64,000 bases of DNA, from NCBI GenBank assembly GCA_023957975.1, contig JAMLGM010000008.1:62001-126000 (forward strand). The letters are read 5' to 3'. Positions 25,117-33,822 of this stretch are shown here, in pieces; position 1 is the first letter of the stretch, and each line of letters starts with the position of its first letter. The stretch is from Microthrixaceae bacterium (GTDB lineage Bacteria > Actinomycetota > Acidimicrobiia > Acidimicrobiales > Microtrichaceae). The notes beneath the pieces are model-generated. The model was not told the origin of the DNA. It worked only from the letters and a program-made list of their open reading frames with translations, and did no database searches. The position numbers were made by a program, and so were the translations under genes.

Positions 25117-25833
25117 GTGGATCCGAACTCCGACCAACCGCTCGTGCTCGTCGTCGATGACGAGGAGCACATCACCGAACTGCTCGCCATGGGCCTCGGC
25201 CATAGCGGGTTCGACGTCGAACGGGTGCATTCGGGTCGAGCGGCGCTCGCCGCCATCAGCACCAGACGTCCCGATCTCGTCGTGCTCGACGTGATGTTGC
25301 CCGACCTCGACGGCTTCGAGGTGGCCAGGCGGGTTCGCCAACACGAAGGTGCGGGCACGAAGGTGCCGATCATCTTCCTGACGGCGCGAGACACCACCTC
25401 GGACAAGGTGGAAGGCCTACGCCTCGGCTCCGATGACTACGTGACGAAGCCGTTCAGCATCGAGGAACTCATCGAGCGGGTGCGTGCGGTGTTGCGCCGC
25501 ACCGGTGGCGTCGGCCCGGGATCGAACACGCTGCGCTATGCGGATCTCGAACTCGACGTCGATACCCGCGAGGTGTGGCGCGGCGGAACACTCATCGAAC
25601 TCACACCGACCGAGTTCCGGCTGCTGCAGTTTCTGTTGGCGAACGCCCGTCGGGTGCTCACCCGCGAGCAGATTCTCGAACACGTCTGGGATTACACCTT
25701 CGCCACCAACGCCAGCGTGTTGGAGACCTACATCAGCTATCTGCGCCACAAGATCGACGCCGTCGAGCCGCCGCTCATTCAGACCGTTCGCGGCGTCGGC
25801 TACACCCTGAGGCTGCCCGCAGGTTCGGGGTGA
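25117..25833 (+). CDS. OmpR-family response regulator
   Basis: 238 residues. Receiver: VLVVDDEEHITELL, phosphoacceptor Asp in LVVLDVMLPDLDG, switch Lys in DDYVTKPFS. The winged-helix domain includes LTPTEFRLLQFLLANARRVLTRE in two stretches and YISYLRHKID. The GTG at 25117 gives the usual short lead before the first strand; ATG 25078 would add 13 residues. It is divergent from the kinase and 91 bp upstream of a DUF5666 gene that may be its target. Confidence 0.9.
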   Translation: MDPNSDQPLVLVVDDEEHITELLAMGLGHSGFDVERVHSGRAALAAISTRRPDLVVLDVMLPDLDGFEVARRVRQHEGAGTKVPIIFLTARDTTSDKVEGLRLGSDDYVTKPFSIEELIERVRAVLRRTGGVGPGSNTLRYADLELDVDTREVWRGGTLIELTPTEFRLLQFLLANARRVLTREQILEHVWDYTFATNASVLETYISYLRHKIDAVEPPLIQTVRGVGYTLRLPAGSG

Positions 25834-25924
25834 GTCCGGAGTGGATCCCCAGCAGATTCTGAGCTTCGTGGGCGAATGTCGGTGGTGAACCAGGCGTCGA
25901 AGGGCGCCGAAAGGAGACACCGCC

Positions 25925-26797
25925 ATGAACCCCGACGATCAGACAACGAGCAACCACCAATCGACCCCCTCACCGGGCGCTGCACCGGGTACTTCGAAGC
26001 CAGAGCGCTCACCTTCGCCAACACGGACCCGGCTCGTCGCCGGAACCGTCGGCGCAGTCGCAGCGCTCGGCGCGGTGGGGCTTGCGGGCACCATCGGGGT
26101 CAACCTCGCTTCGGCGCAGGACGATACGACCTCGTCGATCGCTCCCGCTGAAAGCACCCCCGACAGCGTTCCCGACGGCGCCCCCGAGAAGGACTGCGGC
26201 GAAATGGGCGATGGGATGCACGCCGGACGCGGAATGCGTGGGCGTGGGACGGCGGGGGAGATCAGCGCGATCGACGGGGCATCGTTGACGATCACCGACA
26301 GCGCCGGCGAGTCGACCACCGTGAGCACCACCGATGACACCACCGTGTCCGAACGCGTCGAGGCGAGCCTCGCAGATGTCGCGGTGGGCGACACGGTCCG
26401 CGCGATCGGCGAGGTCAGCGAGGACGGGTCGGCCGTCACCGCCCAGCGGGTGTCGATCGGTGCAGCGGTGGTCGGGCAGAAGTCCGAGGGTGAGGGTGGG
26501 TTCGGCCGGCGCGGCGGACGCGGCGTGTCTGGCACCGTCGCTTCGGTGAGCGAGACCGGCTTCACCGTGACCACCGCGGACGACACCACCGTGACCGTCT
26601 CCGTCGCCGAGGACGCAACCGTGACCGAGACGATTCAGCGATCGGTCGCAGATCTTGAGGTGGGCGACACGGTGCACGTGCAGGTGCAGCGCGACGACTC
26701 GGCCAGCGACGATTCGGGCAGCGACGACTCGGCCGGAGATGACTCGAAGGTGGCGCGACACATCGTCATCGGCGAGTTGCCCGTCCGCGGTCGCTAG
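25925..26797 (+). CDS. Exported DUF5666-repeat protein
   Basis: 290 residues. The Pro/Ser-rich N-terminus leads to a hydrophobic segment (about 38-62, GTVGAVAALGAVGLAGTIGV) ending in NLASAQDD, a probable signal or anchor. Two OB-like repeats follow, each with a G-x-I/V-S-x(D)GxxxT start and VGDTV near the end (about 105-178 and 200-262), matching DUF5666. Short DDSxSDDS repeats precede the C-terminus. GAAAGGAG lies upstream of the ATG. Function is not known; such proteins often sit next to two-component systems, as here. Confidence 0.78.
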   Translation: MNPDDQTTSNHQSTPSPGAAPGTSKPERSPSPTRTRLVAGTVGAVAALGAVGLAGTIGVNLASAQDDTTSSIAPAESTPDSVPDGAPEKDCGEMGDGMHAGRGMRGRGTAGEISAIDGASLTITDSAGESTTVSTTDDTTVSERVEASLADVAVGDTVRAIGEVSEDGSAVTAQRVSIGAAVVGQKSEGEGGFGRRGGRGVSGTVASVSETGFTVTTADDTTVTVSVAEDATVTETIQRSVADLEVGDTVHVQVQRDDSASDDSGSDDSAGDDSKVARHIVIGELPVRGR

Positions 26798-26812
26798 CCC
26801 CCAGCCCCGCCC

Positions 26813-26862
26813 GTTCTCCGATAACCAGTGGTCGTGATCACGACCACTGGTTATCGGAGAAC
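26813..26862. repeat. 50-bp perfect palindrome, copy 2
   Basis: Identical to the inner 50 bp of the palindrome at 1737-1788. Here it lies between two convergent genes, 15 bp after the DUF5666 stop and 44 bp before the ABC gene stop, where it could act as a bidirectional terminator or barrier. It lacks a T-run. Confidence 0.9.
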
Positions 26863-26906
26863 AGGCCGGGGGGAGCGGAGAACCGGCGGGTGGGCGGGCC
26901 GCGCGG

Positions 26907-28829
26907 TCAGTCGAGCTCGGCTGCGGACCCGGCGAACTGTGCGTTGTACAGACGTGCGTAGGCGCCGTTCGCCGCCAACAGGGTGTCGTGGTTTCCCTGT
27001 TCGACGATGTCGCCGTCCTCCATCACCAAGATGACGTCGGCGTCGCGAATGGTCGACAGGCGGTGTGCGATGACGAAGCTCGTGCGTTCGCTGCGCAAAG
27101 CGGCCATCGCCTTTTGGATGAGGACCTCGGTGCGGGTGTCGACCGAACTGGTGGCCTCATCCAAGATGAGGATCGACGGGTCGGACAAGAACGCCCGGGC
27201 GATCGTCAACAGCTGCTTCTCGCCAGCGCTGACCGAGGTTCCCTCGTCGTTGAGCACCGTGTCGTAGCCGTCGGGCAGCGAGTGGACGAATCGGTCCACA
27301 TAGGTGGCTCGGGCGGCCTCGAGGATCTGTTCGTCGGTCGCCTCGAGGTTGCCGTACGCGAGGTTCTCGCGGATGGTGCCGGTGAAGATCCAGGTGTCCT
27401 GAAGCACCATGCCGATCTGGTTGCGGAGCTGGTCGCGCGGGATCGTCGCAGTGTCGATGCCGTCGAGGGTGATGCGTCCGGAGTTGATCTCGTAGAAGCG
27501 CATGATCAGGTTGACCAAGGTCGTCTTACCGGCCCCCGTCGGGCCGACGATGGCGATGGTCTGGCCCGGTTCGGCCACGAGGGACAGGTCGCGGATGAGC
27601 GGTCGGTCCGGCAGGTAGCTGAACGCGACGTGTTCGAACTCGATGCGGCCAGTGGCCCGCTCGGGCAGTTCGACCCGCGGCGGCTCGGCGCTGATCTCAG
27701 GGGCGTCGAGAAACTCGAAGACCCGCTCGGCCGAGGCGACCCCCGACTGGAAAACGTTCACCATCGAGGCCACCTGGGTGAGCGGCTGTGTGAACTGGCG
27801 CGAGTACTGGATGAACGCCTGCAGGTCGCCGAGGGTCAGATGGCCGCTGGTGATCCTGAGGCCTCCGACCACTGCGACGAACAGGTAATTGAGGTTGCTG
27901 ATCAGCATCATCGCCGGCGGAATGATCCCCGAGATGAACTGAGCCTTGAAGCTCGCCTGGTACAGCTCCTCGTTCTTCGACGCGAAGGTGTGTTCGACAT
28001 CGGCGCTGCGGCCGAACACCTTCACGAGGTTGTGGCCGGTGAAGGCCTCCTCGACCTGGGCGTTCAGCGCGCCGGTGTGGCCCCACTGGGCGATGAACTG
28101 CGTCTTTGACCGCGCCATGATGAACTTCATCGTCCATAGCGTCAGCGGGATCGTCAGCACTGCGATGATGGCCAACAGGCGTGAGATCCAGATCATCATG
28201 CCGAGCACGCCGATCAGGCTGAGCACCGAGGTCAGCATCTGGCTGAAGGTCTGTTGCAGGCTCTGCGCGAGGTTGTCGATGTCGTTGGTGACGCGGCTCA
28301 GCAGATCTCCACGCGGCGCCTGGTCGACGTAGCTCAGCGGCAGGCGGTTCAACTTCTCCTCGACCGCGGCGCGCAGGCGCTGCATGGTCCGCTGAACGAC
28401 GCTGGCGAGCACCCACGACTGCACCCACATCAGCCCGGCGGCGACGAGGTACATGGCACACACGATCATGAGCACTCGGTGCAACCGGTCGAACTCGATG
28501 CCGGAGCCGCCCTGCATCTTCGACACGATGCCTTCGAAGATGATGTTCGTTCCGCGTCCGAGGACCTTGGGGCCGGCCACCTGCAGGGACACGCCGAACA
28601 CGCCGAGTGCCATGACGGCGAGCATTGCGGTGCGGTCGGGGCGCATCTGGCGCAGGAGGCGTTTCGTCGTGCCCGAGAAGTCCTTCGACTTTGCCACGGG
28701 CATGCCGACGGGACTCGAACGCACGCCCCCGGAGCCCTGCTGAGGATTGACGATCCGCTGCGGTTCGTTGGACGACTCGCCCGGCCCGGCGGTGTTGCTG
28801 GTGGTGGTGGTGTTGTTGTCTGCGCTCAT
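26907..28829 (-). CDS. ABC exporter half-transporter, subunit B
   Basis: 640 residues: an Asn/Thr-rich cytoplasmic lead, six membrane helices (about 70-350) and a nucleotide-binding domain. Walker A is GPTGAGKTT and Walker B ILILDEATSSVD with the catalytic Glu intact. The signature is VSAGEKQ instead of LSGGQ. It begins inside the stop of the partner gene (ATGA). With subunit A it should form a heterodimeric multidrug- or lipid-type exporter whose degenerate ATP site combines this signature with the partner's Walker B. Confidence 0.9.
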   Translation of the reverse strand: MSADNNTTTTSNTAGPGESSNEPQRIVNPQQGSGGVRSSPVGMPVAKSKDFSGTTKRLLRQMRPDRTAMLAVMALGVFGVSLQVAGPKVLGRGTNIIFEGIVSKMQGGSGIEFDRLHRVLMIVCAMYLVAAGLMWVQSWVLASVVQRTMQRLRAAVEEKLNRLPLSYVDQAPRGDLLSRVTNDIDNLAQSLQQTFSQMLTSVLSLIGVLGMMIWISRLLAIIAVLTIPLTLWTMKFIMARSKTQFIAQWGHTGALNAQVEEAFTGHNLVKVFGRSADVEHTFASKNEELYQASFKAQFISGIIPPAMMLISNLNYLFVAVVGGLRITSGHLTLGDLQAFIQYSRQFTQPLTQVASMVNVFQSGVASAERVFEFLDAPEISAEPPRVELPERATGRIEFEHVAFSYLPDRPLIRDLSLVAEPGQTIAIVGPTGAGKTTLVNLIMRFYEINSGRITLDGIDTATIPRDQLRNQIGMVLQDTWIFTGTIRENLAYGNLEATDEQILEAARATYVDRFVHSLPDGYDTVLNDEGTSVSAGEKQLLTIARAFLSDPSILILDEATSSVDTRTEVLIQKAMAALRSERTSFVIAHRLSTIRDADVILVMEDGDIVEQGNHDTLLAANGAYARLYNAQFAGSAAELD

Positions 28830-30559
28830 GCCGCCTCCTCCTGGGAGAGCTGCGACTCGACGATTTCCTGGTAGGTGCCACAGGAGCGCAGGAGTTCGGA
28901 GTGGGTTCCGAGGCCGACGATGCGGCCGTCTTCGAGGACCACGATCTGATCGGCGTCCTTGATGGTCGACACCCGCTGGGCGACGATCATCACGCCGGCA
29001 TCGCGGGTGTAAGGGAGTAACGCAGCGCGCAGCTTCGCGTCCGTGGCGAGGTCGAGCGCCGAGAACGAATCGTCGAACAGGTAGATGTCGGGTCGTCTCA
29101 CGAGCGCTCGAGCGATCGCGAGGCGTTGTCGCTGTCCACCCGACACGTTGGTGCCGCCCTGGGTGATCGGAGACTGCAGTCCGTCGGGCATGTCCCGAAC
29201 GAAGTCTGCGGCCTGGGCGATCTCGAGCGCCTCCCACAGCTGTTCGTCGGTGGCGTCGGGGGCCGAATGGCGAAGGTTCGACTCGACGGTTCCGCTGAAC
29301 AGGTAGGGCCGTTGCGGAACGAGTCCGACTCGGCTCCAGAGCAACTCGAGGTCGAGGTCGGCGACGTCGACTCCTCCGAGGCTGACCGTGCCCGAGGTCG
29401 CGTCGAAAAGCCGGGGGACCAGGTTCAACAACGTCGTCTTGCCAGCGCCGGTCGACCCGATGATCGCGGTGGTGGTTCCCGGAGCGACCTCGAGGTTGAT
29501 GTCGCTCAATACCGGCTCTTCCGCACCGGGGTAGTGAAACCCGACCCCGCGCATCGCCAGGGTCGCCCGGCGGGGCAACTCCACGATCGGCGCCGTCGGG
29601 TTGACCACGGTCGAGGGGGTGTCGAGCACCTCGCAGATGCGTTCGGCACACACCGCAGCGCGGGGGATCATCATGGCCATGAACGAGGCCATCATCAGCG
29701 ACATCAGGATCTGCGCCAGGTACCCGATGAAGGCGATCATCTGCCCGACCTCGAGTTGGCCGGAATCGATGCGTGAACCTCCGAGCCAGATCGTCGCGAC
29801 CGTGGAGACGTTCAGCACCAACATGATCGAGGGGAACATGAAGGCGAGCAGATGCCCGGCCCGCAGCGAGGTGTCGGTCAGTTCCTGGTTGGCGACGCCG
29901 AAACGCTCGCTCTCGGCCGGCTCTCGCACAAAGGCCCGCACGACCCGAATGCCGGTGATCTGCTCGCGAAGCACCCGGTTGACGTTGTCGACCCGGTCCT
30001 GCATCTGGCGAAACGTCGGGATGAGCCGGATGACGACGATGGACACCGCGGCGGCGAGCGCCGGGATCGAGAAGATCAAGATGGCCGACAACCCGACGTC
30101 TTCGCGCAGGGCCATGATGATGCCGCCGACGGCCATGATCGGCGCAGCGATGAACATCGTGCAGGTCATCTGCACGAGGGTCTGGACCTGGGTGACGTCG
30201 TTGGTGATGCGGGTGATCAACGACGGCGCCCCGAGTTCGTTGACCTCACGGCTGGAGAACCCGGTCACCTGGTGGAACAGGTCGTGGCGGACATCGCGCC
30301 CGAGGCCCATCGAGGCGCGCGAACCGTAATAGACGGCGAGGATCGAAAACACCACCTGGACGAGCGAGACGGCCAACATGATGCCGCCGTGGCGCCAGAT
30401 GTAGCCGTTGTCGTTCTTGGCGACGCCGTTGTCGATAATGGCCGCATTGAGGCTCGGCAACGTCAGGTTGGCGATCGTTGCGATGAGCTGGAACAACAGG
30501 ACGAAAACGATGAGCCGCTTGTAGGGCCGCAGATAGTTCGTCGCCAGACGTTTCAACAT
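28826..30559 (-). CDS. ABC exporter half-transporter, subunit A
   Basis: 577 residues with six membrane helices and a nucleotide-binding domain: Walker A GSTGAGKTT, a canonical signature NVSGGQRQRL, and Walker B IYLFDDSFSALD in which Asp replaces the catalytic Glu. This substitution is the hallmark of the non-hydrolysing site of heterodimeric exporters such as TM287/288 and BmrCD. ATG 30559 opens MLKRLATNYLRPYK, a typical start. The substrate is unknown. Confidence 0.9.
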   Translation of the reverse strand: MLKRLATNYLRPYKRLIVFVLLFQLIATIANLTLPSLNAAIIDNGVAKNDNGYIWRHGGIMLAVSLVQVVFSILAVYYGSRASMGLGRDVRHDLFHQVTGFSSREVNELGAPSLITRITNDVTQVQTLVQMTCTMFIAAPIMAVGGIIMALREDVGLSAILIFSIPALAAAVSIVVIRLIPTFRQMQDRVDNVNRVLREQITGIRVVRAFVREPAESERFGVANQELTDTSLRAGHLLAFMFPSIMLVLNVSTVATIWLGGSRIDSGQLEVGQMIAFIGYLAQILMSLMMASFMAMMIPRAAVCAERICEVLDTPSTVVNPTAPIVELPRRATLAMRGVGFHYPGAEEPVLSDINLEVAPGTTTAIIGSTGAGKTTLLNLVPRLFDATSGTVSLGGVDVADLDLELLWSRVGLVPQRPYLFSGTVESNLRHSAPDATDEQLWEALEIAQAADFVRDMPDGLQSPITQGGTNVSGGQRQRLAIARALVRRPDIYLFDDSFSALDLATDAKLRAALLPYTRDAGVMIVAQRVSTIKDADQIVVLEDGRIVGLGTHSELLRSCGTYQEIVESQLSQEEAA

Positions 30560-30741
30560 GTGGATCCTGGAGGGTCGTTGGGATGGCTGCGCCGAGCGCA
30601 ACGGGAAACACTACGCCGTTGTAGCGGAACGGGCGTTCAATGCCGTCGTCGGTGCTCGATCGCGCGCCCGTCGGAGGAAAAACCCCAGAGCGCGGGGCGG
30701 TTGCACCTCAAGTTCGAAGTGCACACGCCGATGCAAGAACC

Positions 30742-32841
30742 ATGCAAGATCCCCAAGGTGCTGCCGCTACGACGACGGTGACGCCGCTTCGTGCTTCGGC
30801 GATCGACACCGCACTCGCCTCCGGAGTCGCCGCAGCCCCGGACCCGGCGATCGTGGTCATGACGACGAACGACGGGGTTCGTATCGAGTGGGCGAACCGC
30901 GCCTTTTGTGACCTGTTGATGGCCGACCCCGCCGACCTCAACGGTCAACGCCTCGACGGACTGATGACCCTCGATTGGGAGTGGACGCTCAATCCGCTGA
31001 GGTCGACCCGGTCCCATGCGCGCCTGACCTCGCAACTCGGAGCGGTGAGCAGCTGGTCGCTTCGTTCGTGCCCGATCTCCGACGGCGACCTCACCCGATG
31101 GACCCTGTTCTTCTCGGCCGACGACGAGGATGCCACCGATGAGGTCGCCACCGACGCTCATCGGTATCGGGCCCTGACCGAGCGGGCGCCCATCGGGATC
31201 TTCGCGTCGGAGGCCGGCCTTCGCCTCGGCTATGTGAACGATTGGTTGGCGGAACTCGTCGAGGTTCCCGCGGATCAACTGCTCGGCGTCGGATGGATGT
31301 CGATCTTTCGTTCCGAGGACCTCGAGGTCGTCATGGGCTGTATGCAACAGGCTCTCGACGGAGTCTCGTCGGAGTGTCCGGCCCGCTTCGTCACGGCGTC
31401 GGGCGAACAGCGCAGTGTGTCGATCCGCATCGTTCCCCACCAGAGCAACTCCGGGCCGGCGTCGTTTCTCGGCACCGTCGAGGACGTCACCGACCGGATG
31501 CGCGTCGAGGAGCTCCTCGAGTGGCAGGCGAGCCACGACTCGCTCACCGGGCTGAAGAACCGTTCGGGCCTGATCGACGCGATCACCACGACGCTGCTCG
31601 AATGTCCGACCTCGACGTCGGTGGTGTTCATCGACCTCGACAACTTCAAGCTCGTCAACGATCTGCTCGGCCACGCCGCCGGCGACGATCTGTTGAAGAC
31701 GGCAGCGAACGCGTTGACCTCGGCGGTGCGCTCGGGCGACGAGGTGTTTCGGTTTGCCGGTGACGAGTTCGTCGCAATCCTGCGCAACACCAACACCGAC
31801 GACGAGGCCCTGCGGGCGGCCGAACGTATCGGGCTCGCCCTCGGCACCGGGATCGAAAGCTGTGCCACGGTCACACCGGTCGACGGATCGGTGGGGGTCG
31901 TGCGTTCGACCCTCGAATCCACCGCAGAGTCGTTGCTCGGGCAGGCCGATGCCGCCATGTACACCGCAAAGCGCCGGGGTAAGGGCACGGTGGTGCTGTT
32001 CGACGAGTCCATGGATGCGTCGAGTGGGTTTACCTCGCAGCGACACGAGCTCGACACCGACGCCATCGAACGAGGTGAGGTCACCCGCGGGTACGTGCCG
32101 ATTTTTCCTGTCAGCAGCGGAGCCGGCGACCGGTCGCCGGAACCCCACGCGCTGTCGTGTCGTGTGACCTGGACCGACCCCGACGGGCAGGTGCACCGTG
32201 ACGAGGAGTTGTGGGAGGCCGCCCGCGAGTCGGGGATGGTGCCGACGCTGTTGTTCGCCAACATCGGCCAGGCGTGCGAAGACCTCTCGGCATTTCGTCG
32301 CAGCGGCGTGGATGCTCCCGGTGGAGTCGTGATCGCGTTGGCCGTCGCCGACCTGTGCGTTCCCGGGCTGGCCGATCAGATCGCTCGTTCGCTCGTGCGT
32401 TGTCGTTTGACCGGCGGCGACATCACCCTGGTGCTGCACAAGTACGACGCCACGGTTCCGTCGATGGTCAACACCACGATCGACCAGGTGCGCGACCTTG
32501 GGGTGAAGGTATGGGCGCGCTGGGAGTCGGTGTCCCTACAACGCTTCGCGGTCGGAGCTCACCGGCCCGACGGCGTCGTGATCGACGTTTCGGAACTCGA
32601 TGCGGGCAATCACGCCGGTTATGAGGCGCTCATCACCATGTTGCGTGGTTCGGGCACGGCCATGTGTGCACACCGGGTCGACTCCGCGGATCGGTTGGCC
32701 ACGGTCGATCGGCTCGGGATCGAGTGGGGCGTCGGCGCTGCGCTCGGAAGCATCGACTGTCTTCAGGCGTGGCCGGCTCCCTCGAAACCCGCCCTCGACG
32801 CCGGCTCGTCGGCACCGTCCAACCCAGACGAGGAACGATGA
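30742..32841 (+). CDS. PAS-PAS-GGDEF protein with a degenerate EAL domain
   Basis: 699 residues from ATG 30742; ATG 30640 would add 34 low-complexity residues. Two PAS regions (about 30-130 and 140-265) precede a GGDEF domain with FAGDEF and an upstream RSGD product-inhibition site, so cyclic-di-GMP synthesis is likely. The C-terminal 230 residues align in order with an EAL domain but lack its catalytic residues. ALSCRVTW stands for EALxRW, VLHKYDAT for the E-I-T-E strand and VKVWARWES for the D-D-F loop. Breakdown activity is therefore not expected. The stop overlaps the HDOD gene. Confidence 0.85.
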   Translation: MQDPQGAAATTTVTPLRASAIDTALASGVAAAPDPAIVVMTTNDGVRIEWANRAFCDLLMADPADLNGQRLDGLMTLDWEWTLNPLRSTRSHARLTSQLGAVSSWSLRSCPISDGDLTRWTLFFSADDEDATDEVATDAHRYRALTERAPIGIFASEAGLRLGYVNDWLAELVEVPADQLLGVGWMSIFRSEDLEVVMGCMQQALDGVSSECPARFVTASGEQRSVSIRIVPHQSNSGPASFLGTVEDVTDRMRVEELLEWQASHDSLTGLKNRSGLIDAITTTLLECPTSTSVVFIDLDNFKLVNDLLGHAAGDDLLKTAANALTSAVRSGDEVFRFAGDEFVAILRNTNTDDEALRAAERIGLALGTGIESCATVTPVDGSVGVVRSTLESTAESLLGQADAAMYTAKRRGKGTVVLFDESMDASSGFTSQRHELDTDAIERGEVTRGYVPIFPVSSGAGDRSPEPHALSCRVTWTDPDGQVHRDEELWEAARESGMVPTLLFANIGQACEDLSAFRRSGVDAPGGVVIALAVADLCVPGLADQIARSLVRCRLTGGDITLVLHKYDATVPSMVNTTIDQVRDLGVKVWARWESVSLQRFAVGAHRPDGVVIDVSELDAGNHAGYEALITMLRGSGTAMCAHRVDSADRLATVDRLGIEWGVGAALGSIDCLQAWPAPSKPALDAGSSAPSNPDEER

Positions 32842-33764
32842 GGACCTCCGCCACCCCGACCCCACGGACACTCCTTCGGCCGAACGCGCCAGGAGGGTTG
32901 CGCCCACCGGATGTCTCAACTGCCCCATCCGGATCGAACGCTGCGGATGGACCGACCGACGTCGACCCACCTGCCGACGTCGAGGCGCTCATGGCCCGTC
33001 TCGACACGATCTCCATCGCTCATCCGTCCGCGGTGCGGGTGCTCATGTTGGTGGACGATCCGAACGTCACGATCCACAAGGTCGGCGAGGCGATCGAGAC
33101 CGACCCGGCGTTCACCGCACAGATTATGAGGCTCGCGAACTCGGCGTACTACGGGCTGTCGGGGCGCGTCGGCAACATCAACTTCGCGGTGACCATCATC
33201 GGCTTCGCGGCGGTTCGCTCGCTTGCCGCGATGGCCGCGGCTGGGGTGACGGCGAGTGGGGTGAAGACTCCGGCGGAGTTCTGGGCCCATGCGGCGTCGA
33301 CGGCCGCCGGGGCGTCTGCGGTGGCGTCTCGATTCGGCATCCCGACAGCGGACTGCTTCGCGGCCGGACTGCTGCACGACGTCGGAATGGTGTTCCTCCA
33401 GCAGATCGATCCTGACCGACACAACGCCCTGCTCGTCGAACACGGCTCGCACGGTGCCGGGCTCGTGGAGGCCGAACGGCGGGTGTTCGGCATGTCGCAT
33501 GCCGAGGCCGCCGCCCACGTCCTGCGCAACTGGAAGTTCCCGCAGCGATTCGTCGATGCGGTCGCCGGCCATCACGACCCGGAGGCCGACCCGTTCGCCC
33601 AGGCGGTCGCGGTCGGCGAAGCGCTCGCCATCGCCGGTGTTGGAGACGACCCCGTCGCGGAGGCGGTGCTCGAACGCTCAGGAATTGAGGGCGAGGACCG
33701 TGCGACGCTGATCGAATACACCGTGCAACGGGCCCGCGAGGTGCTGGCCTCCCTGCCGCACTGA
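32838..33764 (+). CDS. HDOD-domain protein
   Basis: 308 residues. A variable N-terminus (1-45) is followed by the HDOD core: VRVLMLVDDPNVTIHKVGE, TDPAFTAQIMRLANSAYYG, GLLHDVGMVFL and VAGHHDPEADP. HDOD domains are HD-related folds used in signalling, often without hydrolase activity. The ATG overlaps the stop of the GGDEF/EAL-like gene, which suggests the two proteins work in one pathway. The stop codon is in the first unit of an 18-bp triplicate. Confidence 0.85.
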   Translation: MRTSATPTPRTLLRPNAPGGLRPPDVSTAPSGSNAADGPTDVDPPADVEALMARLDTISIAHPSAVRVLMLVDDPNVTIHKVGEAIETDPAFTAQIMRLANSAYYGLSGRVGNINFAVTIIGFAAVRSLAAMAAAGVTASGVKTPAEFWAHAASTAAGASAVASRFGIPTADCFAAGLLHDVGMVFLQQIDPDRHNALLVEHGSHGAGLVEAERRVFGMSHAEAAAHVLRNWKFPQRFVDAVAGHHDPEADPFAQAVAVGEALAIAGVGDDPVAEAVLERSGIEGEDRATLIEYTVQRAREVLASLPH

Positions 33765-33804
33765 CCCGCCCTGCCGCACTGACCCGCCCTGCCGCACTGA
33801 CCCG
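33751..33804. repeat. 18-bp tandem triplicate over the HDOD stop
   Basis: CCCTGCCGCACTGACCCG occurs three times without change. Each unit contains the TGA, so the gene end is present in triplicate in front of the convergent DtxR-family gene. Confidence 0.92.
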
Positions 33805-33822
33805 CCGACGGTCAGCTGCTGC

